In this document: positions 50,801-60,080 of the stretch, piece after piece
Numbering within the stretch: position 1 is the first letter of the stretch
Layout of the letters: every line of letters starts with the position of its first letter
Position numbers and translations under genes: made by a program
Assembly: GCF_932526225.1 (NCBI RefSeq)
Contig: NC_064038.1
Location: forward strand, 14,343,647 to 14,407,646
Source: Nematostella vectensis
Lineage: Eukaryota; Cnidaria; Anthozoa; Actiniaria; Edwardsiidae
Reading direction: 5' to 3'
Length of the DNA: 64,000 nt
The notes under the pieces: generated by a model
Told to the model about the DNA's origin: nothing
Databases searched by the model: none
Seen by the model: only the letters and a program-made list of their open reading frames with translations

Positions 50801-51629
50801 TGGTTGGAGGGTCATGGCCAGTCTCTCGCTCTGCCTAGCTCTAAAAGATTGTCGGTTGCCTATGCACCTGATTAAAGAGGTCTCCTTCCATTTTTCCTTA
50901 GTTACTTGCTTGACATCCCTTAATATTTGCCTTCTTGCTTTTTTTCTTCTCATTTTTGCTTTGCTTTAACTGCAGGCTGGCCTGAGCAGCTTCGCTGAGA
51001 GCTGCATTGAAGGGAGCCCCTCAAGATAGGTTGGAATATGTATCATTCATGTTGTCATACATTTTCTCTGCCACTTCCTGCAATTCTGATTTCGTATAGG
51101 AGACTTGGTTTGTTTTTAAAGTATTTGCAACTCGAAATGGGTTTTCCTTTGCTTTACTTTTGAGTCTAGGGGACTTAACTGGAAATAAGGCTTGTTCCTT
51201 CCCAGAACTCACGAAGCATCCCTTGCAGTCATACAGAGTATGTTCTTTCTTTTTGGTGATAGAAAGCTTACTCCAGTTCTCAACGGAGAAATGCTCCAAG
51301 AAAGTGTGCTTTTCTGCTACTTTTCGTGGATTCCACTTGTTCAACGCCACTTGCAGTGATTTAAAATCACTACCAAACTTTCTGAAGTTCACACTGTATT
51401 CCTGGGTTCGATCTGTGAAGACCTCGTTGAATATCCGGAATTGTTCTTGGTAGCACCTGGCATCAAACTTAGCATTTCCCTCATTTAAGTCTCTGTGCAA
51501 GGTTCGCGACTTTTTAGCTGCATGTATGGCAGCAACTTTGCCAAAACCACATGTTTGTGGACTAAGAAAGGCCCTACACATCTCATAAAAAAGGAAATAA
51601 TCAAATCGGGATTGCAAGGGGATTTCCAA
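47803..51629 (-). pseudogene. Candidate transposase of the nested element (WHDHS family), frameshifted
   Basis: Minus-strand blocks: 51629-51021 (N-terminal region with C/H motifs and FDARCYQEQFRIFNE), 50953-49241, 49301-48702 and about 48765-47803. The second block contains LMVWHDHSTVANHGYIVFMV, an isolated acidic/His cluster suggesting a metal site. A zinc-like GGHYFCSTCGMHA then CQH follows, then RVPALLYCQPTADLETLG and CEPMHDI. The third has RKLYGKYLHNLVSHQP and NAENEERLFNAVKSI. The last has DFLLPGEGVWW and LLHHFRSSSF before an acidic tail. The frame changes near 49370 and 48765 break an otherwise continuous family pattern seen in many coral and anemone proteins. As the only gene of the element it is probably the transposase, but I cannot assign it to a named superfamily. 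Confidence 0.72.
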
Positions 51630-52570
51630 CTAGAAGCTATAGTGAACTACTGTATGATATGCGCATGCTCTCGCATGCTCGCTGGCCGTAGACTCTACGC
51701 GTAAAATATTAGACAGCTAGCAAAATATGAGCACATTTGTAATAAAGAATAAAGTACACAAAATAAAAATGTAGGCAGCATTCGATCTTTATTGATACAA
51801 ATAAGACAAATGTATATACTTGTTTTACAATTAAAGAAGTCAATTGCTCAGAGCAGGTTCTTAGCATGTTGTAATAGTAAAGCAAGGTTAATAAAATACA
51901 AATTTTTACCAGAAATTTGATGTTTTCTCTCCGAATTGCTGAAATAGTGGGATATTTCGTCCGCCATCTTGTTGCTCGAGAACACGGGATTCTGATTGGT
52001 TGAAAGGACTTTCAAGGAGGACTGCTGACACTTTTATCGAATACAGTGGGCTCACAATTCAATATGGCGGTCGAGGAAGCCAAAGTCCTTCATCGATGTT
52101 GATATTTGTGTCGCAGGTTGGGTTTTTTTCTATATAAGCACTTACTAAGCAACTTCAACACATTCCTCAAAGATATTATTGTAATTTACTAATTCCAAAG
52201 CGTGGAAATTGTGCAATTGTAAGGATGTACGGTCTCTTGAAGTCCCAATTTCACGATATTTTGAAAAAAAATGCCTTAATCCTTTTATTTCGAAATCAAG
52301 ATTGGCTTGATAAAACGTACCACCATTCGAATATATTTGACTAAAATTTATGGCGAAACGTAGAAAAAAAGTGAACATGCCGACCATGTTAAAAAATATT
52401 AACCTCCCTCCCCCCCCCCCCTAAAAAATCAAGGCCAGGTCAATTTGACCGAATTTTTTGTTCGGACATCTGAATTGTCACATATTATAAGGTGTGCAAA
52501 TTTCGTCATTGTGTGATTTATTTTTAATATTTTATTGCATGGTTTTCATATCTATACCAATTTGAGGTTC

Positions 52571-52583
52571 GACCCAGGCCTTA
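52571..52583 (-). repeat. Right terminal inverted repeat of the nested element
   Basis: GACCCAGGCCTTA on the plus strand, the mirror image of 47168-47180. Confidence 0.75.
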
Positions 52584-52600
52584 AGTCCACTGAGTCCTCA

Positions 52601-52914
52601 TACGTCTTGAAGACGTCGTAGCGGTTGCTGTCCTGGAGCGTTTCTCCTGCAAACGTGATTTTCAGGCGGCTCACGAGATTTCGGCCGACGTTGTTCACGA
52701 CGGTATTATTTGTATGGCCTGAGATGGAGAGATCGAGACCGACCCTCAAGGAGCCAGGCACGAGCGTGACGCCTTCCGATAGCTTTGGGACCGCCACATA
52801 TAGCGTCTCGCCTGGGAAGGCCGTCGACGGGTTGAGAGTGACCGGGTGAACAGTTCTCTCGGCTTTCAACCCCAGAGGAATTCTGGGTGTTCGTTGTTTA
52901 TCGCTGAGTGACAT
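52601..52914 (-). pseudogene. Major capsid protein, N-terminal quarter
   Basis: ATG 52914 (MSLSDKQRTPRIPLGLK), continuing with NPSTAFPGETLYVAVPKL and LVSRLKITFAGETLQDSN up to the insertion repeat at 52600. The first strands of a jelly roll are expected here. Together with 46218-47154 the protein would be about 415 residues, short but in range for polinton-like viruses. The upstream segment to 52998 contains TATACGTA palindromes and separates this gene from the divergent coiled-coil gene, so it is the likely shared promoter. Confidence 0.88.
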
Positions 52915-52998
52915 TACGTATATTACGTATATTATATATCGTATACGTATGTATACATAAAGTACGAAGCCGCGTGGCTATGGTGCGGACTGTTAGAC
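52915..52998. promoter_or_regulatory. Divergent promoter region with ACGTATA palindromes
   Basis: 84 bases between the capsid ATG (minus) and the coiled-coil gene ATG (plus). Contains ATTACGTATATTACGTATATTATAT and nearby TATACGTATGTATAC, that is, repeated TATA-like palindromes. Its position between divergent starts suggests a bidirectional promoter. Confidence 0.5.
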
Positions 52999-53644
52999 AT
53001 GTCTAATATAGTTGACGTTGACATTGACGATACCAAGACAGCTGTTCAATGAGGACGGGGGCGTTCGACAGGACGTTGCAAAGCTGAAAGTCTTCAAGCT
53101 GGCGATGGGGTCCGTGGCAGAGATAGATGCGGTAATCCAGGAAAACACAGAACGAGTCCAAGAGCTGCAAGGGGTGGTAGCCGCAGACAGGAAGACCATC
53201 GACGACCCTAACACGTCAGAGAGTCGCCGCCAAGAGGCCCGTGAGCGCAACGAGGAGAGGCTGTCCGAGATTGACGAACTAGAACGCGAAAACCGAGAGC
53301 TCGAGAACCAAAAGCCGCTAAGAGAGCACATCAAAGCCATCTTCAAAACGTTCGGCTTTACCGTCATCGCTATCGGGTTGGCCGTAGCGACGACGATCGC
53401 GGCCATTGTGACGTCGCTCGGCAAGTCGCTCTCCTCCGTGGCCAGAGGGGTCGCTAACGGGCTTTAGGCCATCGGGAAAAAGCTGGGCGAGCTTCTCCCT
53501 GGGCTAGTAGGCAGCATCGCGAACTTCATGTTTAAGGCTGCAGGAGAAGCGGTGAAATTCCTTGGCGAAAATGTGTGGCTGCTCATTCTAGCCGTAGCCG
53601 CGTTCTTGGTTCGTCGAATGCAAAGCAGTCATCGGAACAAGTAA
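52999..53644 (+). pseudogene. Coiled-coil membrane protein of Polinton-like elements, broken
   Basis: ATG 52999 (MSNIVDVDIDDTKTAV), then a one-base frame change near 53049. A long charged coiled coil follows (QDVAKLKVFKLAMGSV, ERLSEIDELERENRELE), then a membrane helix (FGFTVIAIGLAVATTIAAIV). An in-frame TAG at 53465-53467 falls after VANGL; the frame continues with IGKKLGELLPGLVGSIANF and a final helix WLLILAVAAFLV to TAA 53644. Proteins with this coiled-coil plus GKKLGExLPG plus C-terminal helix pattern recur in cnidarian elements as far as I recall. It is the only structural-type gene on the plus strand. A membrane or entry-related virion role is speculation. Confidence 0.75.
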
Positions 53645-53745
53645 TACGCCGCGGCCACCGCGAGTGCCGACAACCCCGCCTTGAGGGCGCTGTGGTCATT
53701 TTTTTCGCCCGGTCCGGGTGCGCTTGCCGTTCCGGCGGCAGTCAT
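53629..53745 (-). CDS. 38-residue single-helix membrane peptide
   Basis: ATG 53745 (MTAAGTASAPGPGEKN), then one hydrophobic helix (AGLSALAVAAAYYLF) and TGA 53629. It lies between the coiled-coil gene and the right terminal repeat and overlaps the end of that gene tail to tail by 16 bases. A Gly/Ala/Pro leader followed by one helix and a final Arg looks like a tiny tail-anchored protein. Intact. Its position and composition support a real gene, but length limits certainty. Confidence 0.55.
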   Translation of the reverse strand: MTAAGTASAPGPGEKNDHSALKAGLSALAVAAAYYLFR

Positions 53746-53757
53746 GCTATGTGCAGC

Positions 53758-54073
53758 GTCCTAGCACAAGGCGCTGGCGTCCCCGACATAGATTAATGAA
53801 TGCTAACCATCGCTTATTACCCATCTACGCGGAGTGTGTTCTGCGTAGATTTACCCATCTACGCGAATTGGTCCCGACGTAGATTAATAACCAGCAATTA
53901 TTAATCTACGCGAAACGCGTTTCGGTGTCACTGAAAGTCCCCATCCTGGAATGGGGCTGGGGGGTCGGAGGGGGGATTCGCGCCTCCCAAGCTTAAGACG
54001 GGGCTGGGAGGCCCGGAGGGACGATCCGCGCTTCCCACTCGTTTCTATGAAACCCCCAAGTCCCCCCTCCCCC
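53758..54073 (-). repeat. Right terminal inverted repeat of the Polinton-like element
   Basis: Mirror image of 38933-39185. It is about 60 bases longer because the GGGGCTGGGRGG / CGCGCYTCCC segment is present twice (about 53952-54045). The terminal G/C run here is interrupted, unlike the left end. Confidence 0.92.
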
Positions 54074-54079
54074 GTTATC
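54074..54079 (+). repeat. Right target-site duplication GTTATC
   Basis: Direct copy of 38927-38932. The paralogous empty site at 54305-54310 has ATTATC in a single copy. Confidence 0.9.
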
Positions 54080-54352
54080 CTCTAAATTTAATTCCTTAGA
54101 ACTCAATACAAGAACTAAGGCAAAATCAGATGAACTTTATTCAGAATTTTAGTTTAACTTAACTGAGACGATTTTTGGGCGATGTTATTATTGTATGCAC
54201 AATACTGTATTGTAAACACAATACAATCAATGCTGATAAGTCAAACAAAATTTACCGAGTTCAGAACAATTGTGTATTACTAGAGAACGTTTTCAGTGTG
54301 CCATTATCCTCTGAATTAAATTTCTTAGAACTCAATTCAAGAGCTAAGGCAA
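54080..54352 (+). repeat. Host tandem repeat containing an empty insertion site
   Basis: The segment 54267-54352 (AACAATTGTGTATTACTAG to CTAAGGCAAAGG) reads straight through the sequence that, at 38889-38932 plus 54074-54125, is split by the Polinton-like element. The repeat period is about 229 bases. It shows that host sequence existed as a tandem repeat before insertion. Confidence 0.88.
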
Positions 54353-55044
54353 AGGTTTTAGTATTTTATTTATTTTTAGGAAACAATTTGGCTTCCAACA
54401 ATTTCACAGAACAGACTGAATGTTCTTTTTAGACCACGGCAAAAATATTTTTTGGTATTTCTACAACTTCACATTAGTTCTTGTGATGGCTTGTCGTTTC
54501 GTGCTCTGATCTAGTCCCACAAGTGAGAAATTTGCAACATTTTTGGGGCGTAATCAGGTAGGCGTAGTTAGGTTTACGAAAAGTGTATTTGATGGGTCAA
54601 ACAGAGAATGCATAAAAATCAAAATTCAATGGAAAAGAGGCCAGTTTTTACTTAAATCTAATAGATTTGATAATAACCCTCTCAGGCAAGGCAAAGAAAT
54701 CAAGATGTCTTGCGCATTTTGTCCATTTCACAAAGACGGAAAATCTGGTATCGGAAGCTTGCAAAACAGCTGTATTTTGGCTTGTTCGGGACGTATCAGA
54801 ATAACTTCGCAAAAAATCTTGTAAATTACTTTGATCGAAATAAACACTGCAGTTTGATGATAGGTATAGATAGTACTTTCTGTGATATGAATATTTAGGG
54901 ATATTATCATTCAAACGAAATTCGAGTGGAGACAGGGAGACAGCCTCTTAAGTAGATGCAACGAATTTGATATTCAGATGACAAAGGCCGCTTCCCTGCA
55001 CAGCCGTATTGGTATTACCCTATCCTTCAGTGTGATCATATTGT
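54353..55044. other. No clear gene
   Basis: AT-rich. Short frames without domains. The right part may include more diverged pieces of the relic that starts at about 55045. Confidence 0.4.
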
Positions 55045-55702
55045 GAATAACTCCAAAAAGCTTACTCCGAGGAATATGTCTGGGGTGTATTTTCATAATC
55101 ATTATTCCCTGGCCAGTCAACAAATGCTGAAAAACAAGAACGGATCTTTAACACTGTCAAGCGTATAACCAAACAAACATCAAACTATCATCCTGGTCAT
55201 TCCTAAACTATTTGTCCGCTTACATGCTGAGAAGGAAATGGGGCTGCACGAAAAGGATGCATGGTCTCAGCAAGCCCATATCAGCAACTTAAGTAAATGT
55301 TTATCCCCTCCAAAAACACCTTCTTTCCAAATAGCATCATCAGGAAGTATTCAGCAGCATGGCAAACACATCTTCGGTACATTGCTGACTTCCTCTAAGA
55401 GGGAGAAGGGATCTGTATAACAATATCCGAAGAAGAAGTTGAATTCCATGACTGCACGGACTATCCTGGCCCATTACTTAGAGGCCCACGGCTACATCAT
55501 TTCAGATCAAGCAACCTCAAGCAGGAAGGAAGAGGAATATCTGAAAAGCTGTTGGGATAAGATTGTCAACGAGAAAGTAACAATTCCAACACACCTGATC
55601 AGGGCTCGAGCCAATTGGAAGACAGTAAAGGTATTTACCAACTTCCTTAAAGATGGAGTCACTGACAAGTCTCTCCCTACCCCTACCAATGCAGATATTT
55701 GA
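55045..55702 (+). pseudogene. Relic of a WHDHS-family transposase-like gene
   Basis: Plus-strand remnants follow the order of the C-terminal half of the gene in the nested element: TPRNMSGVYFHNH, AEKQERIFNTVKRITKQ, IPKLFVRLHAEKEMG, DFL..GEGICI, HHFRSS.. and KEEEYLKSCWDKIVNEKV. Several stops and frame changes separate them. This is an older and more decayed copy than the one at 47803-51629, without visible terminal repeats. Confidence 0.75.
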
Positions 55703-57071
55703 AGCAATACCACACTAGTTGAAGCCAATGTCATAAAAGCAGTCCGTCTGACGAGCTTCCATCTGATGAGCCTCCTGAAGAGGTAGTAGAGGTTTCTCTA
55801 ACACTAGGAAGTAATTGAATTGGGTGACGAGCCTGAACAGTCTCCAGCTACTATCAGTACTTTTCATAGTGACATTTACATAGAAGTATAGCAAAAGAAA
55901 ACTCAAATAACAAACCTACGGCCCTACTTCTTTATGCACCGAGTCCATCGTTGGTGCATCCAATACTAGCAAAGATGACTCTGTAATATATAGTCATAAG
56001 CTGGTAATTGGAAATAATCTAAATAAAGATATCTCTCTGTCCCAAAGATGTTAATCTGAAAAAAACTAAAGAGAACAAACAGGAGGAATAGACGAAGAAA
56101 GTAAATACATGGAAGGGTTAGCTCTACTTCATACTAAAGTTTTGTCAGAAGGCAGGATACTTCAGGAAATACTTGTTGAATGGCAGAGAGAGTATGTTTT
56201 AGAACGTGGGTTGGTCTCATCATCTCTGCAGCAAAAAAGGACAGACAAAACTGCATCTTGACTACTAGAGAAAAATAAATACGCCACTGCACTATTGAGA
56301 GAATGGAAATATTGCTTTTAAATAACCACAGACACTTGCAAAAGGACTACGTTTTTACGTGCCGCCCGGGACACTATTAAACTCTATCGGGACACAAACA
56401 AACCCAACCGCGCGAACAAACAACGACGCGTAGGACATGTTATAAGAAAGACAACCGAACGAAAGCTAAGCTCTGAAAGCTAAGCAGAGTAGCGATTGAT
56501 CAAAGACTTATTCGTTGATTTAGCCTTCCATATTGTTTGTTGATTATTTAAAGTAAGAAATACGTTGTCAGTCAACGTCTCTAAATAGAAATAAATGTTA
56601 ATCAAATATGTGCTTAGAACGGTGCTCTGTGAGCGCTTTCGGCTTCACTTCATAAATAAACCATCAATCTGAAGCGTCTTTTCTCGCTCGCTTACTTGAT
56701 TTTGATTTATTTTTAACTCAGTTTGATAAAAACTACAAGCAAACTAAGCAGGTTTAGGCCGTAAAAAAAGCCGTCTGTCTCGTAGTCGTGTGCAGCTCAT
56801 ACTAGATTTTTATTTGCTTCTTTAAAGAAAGTATCCTTTTCATGGCCCACTAAAAAAGCTTTTCCAGCATTTCTGACGAAAAGGATGAAAACAGTTGCTA
56901 TAAAGTCCAAGCATTTGGATTGATTTCCGTGAACGTGAACTCATGCGACGCCATTTTTAAAGTTCCACCGTATTCGATAGTTTCGAATGCGTCGCCATGG
57001 CAAATTCCTCCCCAGGCTATCTTACCTAGAGGCATAGCTGGGGGTCAAAATTCGATTTCAAGCCTTGTGGA
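55703..57071. other. No clear gene
   Basis: AT-rich intergenic DNA. No RT or protease motifs were recognised that would extend the gypsy remnant upstream, so that element is truncated near 57060. Confidence 0.45.
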
Positions 57072-60000
57072 GTGAAGCTGAGTGGTCTTGGAGGATTACT
57101 AGTACAGATAGGCAAGTCTATCAGGTACGCAAGTCGAGCACTTAGCGATGTCGAGTCCAGATATTCCCAGACGGAAAGAAAAATGCTAGGTGTGGTGTTG
57201 GCTGCAGAACATTTTCATCTATACTTGTATGGTTCTGAGTTCACCATCACAACCGATCGCAAGCCACTCAAGGGCATATGCAACAGCCACAATCCTACCT
57301 CAGCTCGCATCGACCTATGGAAGCTCAGACACATGCTGTACGACTGTCCACTAGTGTACCGACCTGGTATAGATGCTGAAAAACCCAGCTGATTTCATGA
57401 GCAGACAGCCTTGTGCCCCAGCAAACACACAGCGAAACATTTCCGACAACTACGTTAACTATATCACTACCAACGCCGTAAGGCCATGACACACCAAGAA
57501 GGAGACCGAGAAGGATCTCATACTTTAGTCGCTCATCAAGTCTATTGAGATAAATCGATAATCAGATCCTGAGCTAGAATACAAGAACGTCAAGGACGAA
57601 CTGCTGGTTTACAGTGGAACATTTCTTATAGTTGTTCCAGTCACGCTGAGAGACATAGCAATAAAACTCGCACATACAGGGCACCAAAGAATCGTCAAGA
57701 CAAAGCGCCTAATCCGATAGAAGGTTTGTTCCCTGGGATAGACAAGGCGGTGAGAGAGAAAGTCGAAAACTGTCTTGCATGTCAAGCAGCAACTCCAGGT
57801 CATCTACCAAACAAAAATAAGCAAGACAGTAAAAATTTTAGGCGTTCACTTTAGTTACGACATAACCCTGTTAAAACAACTGAATTTTGATAAAGTACTT
57901 AAATCAATTGCTAAAATAATGAATATGTGGAGCTGGAAAGGTCTGAAACTATTAGGGCTAATTCAAGTTATTAGATCTTTTATTTTGCCTAAGATCCTTT
58001 ATAATCTTATCCCCCTTTGAGAATCTCCAGACTATATCAAAAGGATTAAAACATCTATTTTCAACTTTCTGTGGAGCAACAATCCAAAAAAACATCAAAC
58101 GATCAGCCATAACAAACGATTTGGATGCGGGAGGCCTTACGATTGCCAAGTATTGAAGACCTGCTAAAAACACAAAGAGTGATCACCATTAAAAAGTTAC
58201 TTGAAAACACAACAGCCTTATGGAAAACGTTCATGCAATGTTATTTAAAGGAAGTTGGTGGATTTTATATATTTTTGTGCAATTGCTATCATTATCATTT
58301 ATCAGTTTTAACTTTAGGCTTTAAAAAGCCTCACCCTACTATTTTGAATGTCTTATAGCTTTTTCCGAGTCATTTACTATTACAACAGACGATCAAATTT
58401 TTTTGGAACAATAGAAATATCCTTGTGAATAAACATTCCTGCTTTATTAAATCTATTTTCAATAAGAAAGTGATAAAAGTAAGTAACCTCTTTGATTGTA
58501 ATGGGAACTTGAAGATGATTTAATTGGCATCATCGTATTTCTCAGGAAATAAAATTTTTCAATTATTTGCAATATACCACGCCTTCCCTCCAAACTGGAA
58601 AACCTTTTTTTAAAATCTTGCAAGGAGCCCACATCAGAACTTCTTTGTATCAAAATCGGCCACGCCCCCAACTGCTCAGAAAATAATATGACCTCAAATA
58701 TGCATCGCCGACAGATTTTTTTAATTGGAAAATATTTATTTATGTTGGATAATTCCAACATAAAATGGTCAATCGAATAATTCGATTGAACAAAACAAAA
58801 CCATATCGAGATGGCTTCTTGAAAAGGGTGAAAGCAATTTTCCAAATAGAAAAAACAATAGCATCCGAAAATTATAAATTAGAGTTTTATTATAAGAAAT
58901 GAGGCCCAATCCTTCCCTTTGTCCGTTCTCTCTAACGGTGACTTTCGTTGTTTGGTTTTTGTCCCTTTTTTTTCTTTTTTTTTTCATGTATTCTTTGTAT
59001 TAAAATTTAGTTTTTTTTTGTTGTATAGGGAAATAGTGCCGTATTGTTTGTATAATGTTACAGTGTTGATAATAAAAATATATTTAAAAAAAGTTCCTCT
59101 ACCGCGAACAGAACCCTTGAGGATGACGCCGTTTCCCAGCGCACCATGAAACAAGCTGGCGATAGACTTCCTTGGACCGTTCTCTTTTGGAGACTAACTT
59201 GTACTAGTCATCGGCGAATACAACCGTTTTCCAGAGGTAGAGGTCGTCACATCTACATCAGCCAGGTCCACCATCTCGAAACGTGATTCCATATTCGCCA
59301 GACAATGTATCCTCGATGATATCAAAATGAACAATGAACCCCCCTTTAATGGAGTTGAGTTGAAGAGCTTCGCAGAATACTTAGGATTTCAACACAGGAA
59401 GGTGACACCTTTATGGCCTTCGGCAGATGGTGAGACTGAACGCTTCATGTCGACACCCTCGAGAATTGTGTGAGAGCAGCTACCGTCGAGCACAAGAATT
59501 GGAAGCAAGAACTCTACAAGTTTCTGCGACAATATCGTGCGACGCCACATACCACTACAAATCTCTCGCCAAGCGAAGCATTAAATCACAGAAGGCTTAA
59601 AGCTACTCTGCCAGAGGTAGCACCATCACTAGCCCGACAGCAGAACCCCCTGGAAAGAAAAAAGAGAGGCATGGCGAATAGAGACACAGAACAAAAGAGC
59701 AAGATTAAAGCATACGCCGACCGGAGGTTAGGTGTAATGTTCTAATGAATGAGAATGAAAAATGTGCGAAAGAACAAGTTGAGTACTCAGTTTAAACCAG
59801 AGACGTTTGTTGTTCATGATAAGAAAGTATACATGTTCACGGCTAGCGACGGATATATATCCGTCACACGCAGGATATCGAGCCAGGAAATCCGAAGGCA
59901 GAGATAGGCAGCAGACAACAGGAAGAATCAGACGATCCCTCTGAGATGGAAGATGGATGTACAACACCGGATGAGGAGGCAGTCCCTACTAGAAGCGACC

Positions 60001-60080
60001 TGCGTAGATCACAAAGGCAGATAAAACCTTCAAAAAGATATGCGGATAACTTTCAGCTTACTGTTAGCATCAAGAAATAA
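57072..60080 (+). pseudogene. Ty3/gypsy pol remnant (RNase H, integrase), interrupted
   Basis: RNase H with IRYASRALSDVESRYSQTER, AAEHFHLYLYG and TTDRKPL at 57100-57390. A degraded integrase zinc finger follows (LAHTGHQRIVKTK, ENCLACQAATP) to about 57795. After the LINE insertion the integrase core continues (AIDFLGPF, FAEYLGFQHRKVTPLWPSAD, ELYKFLRQYRATPHTTTN, SPSEALNHR), with a C-terminal tail (KNKLSTQFKP, RSDLRRSQRQIKPSKRY) ending near 60080. Many stops. Reverse transcriptase, protease, gag and LTRs are not visible. Confidence 0.85.
57795..59092 (+). mobile_element. 5'-truncated non-LTR retrotransposon inside gypsy pol
   Basis: The C-terminal reverse-transcriptase region of a LINE: KILGVHFSYD, IQVIRSFILPKILYNLIP, then a degraded GGLTIASIEDLLK-type motif. 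It ends in an A-rich tail (AATAAAAATATATTTAAAAA) at about 59092. It separates the gypsy integrase zinc finger from its catalytic core, so it inserted after the gypsy copy. Broken by stops. Confidence 0.75.

Larger units (their letters stand above)
47161..52594. mobile_element. 5.4-kb DNA transposon nested in the capsid gene
   Basis: AT-rich block between the two halves of the capsid gene. The direct repeat TCCTCA flanks it (47155-47160 and 52595-52600). Its ends contain a mirror-image 13-mer, TAAGGCCTGGGTC at 47168-47180 and its complement at 52571-52583. The ends can be extended to 22-base versions beginning CAG. With the 6-base repeat counted once, the two capsid halves are in the same reading frame. 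The element carries one minus-strand gene (47803-51629). Confidence 0.85.
38933..54073. mobile_element. Polinton/Maverick-like (polinton-like virus) element, 15.1 kb
   Basis: The boundaries are set by a 6-bp target duplication, by inverted terminal repeats, and by an empty copy of the same host sequence at 54267-54352. The element is clearly richer in G+C than the flanks. It carries an integrase, packaging ATPase, capsid protein and small membrane proteins typical of Polintons and polinton-like viruses, plus a helicase-HNH protein. Without the 5.4-kb insertion at 47161-52594 it is about 9.7 kb, short for a Polinton, in line with the absence of a full protein-primed DNA polymerase and a cysteine protease. 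Every large gene is broken at least once, so this copy is inactive. Confidence 0.92.

Noticed and set aside
47155-52600. Reading the capsid split as a spliced intron
   Set aside because: The interval carries its own gene and mirror-image ends and has direct repeats at the junctions; no other element gene is interrupted by anything intron-like.
40133-53644. Stop-codon reassignment in the element
   Set aside because: TAA, TAG and TGA all occur inside genes, and frameshifts are present too. Intact genes nearby use normal stops. Decay explains it better.
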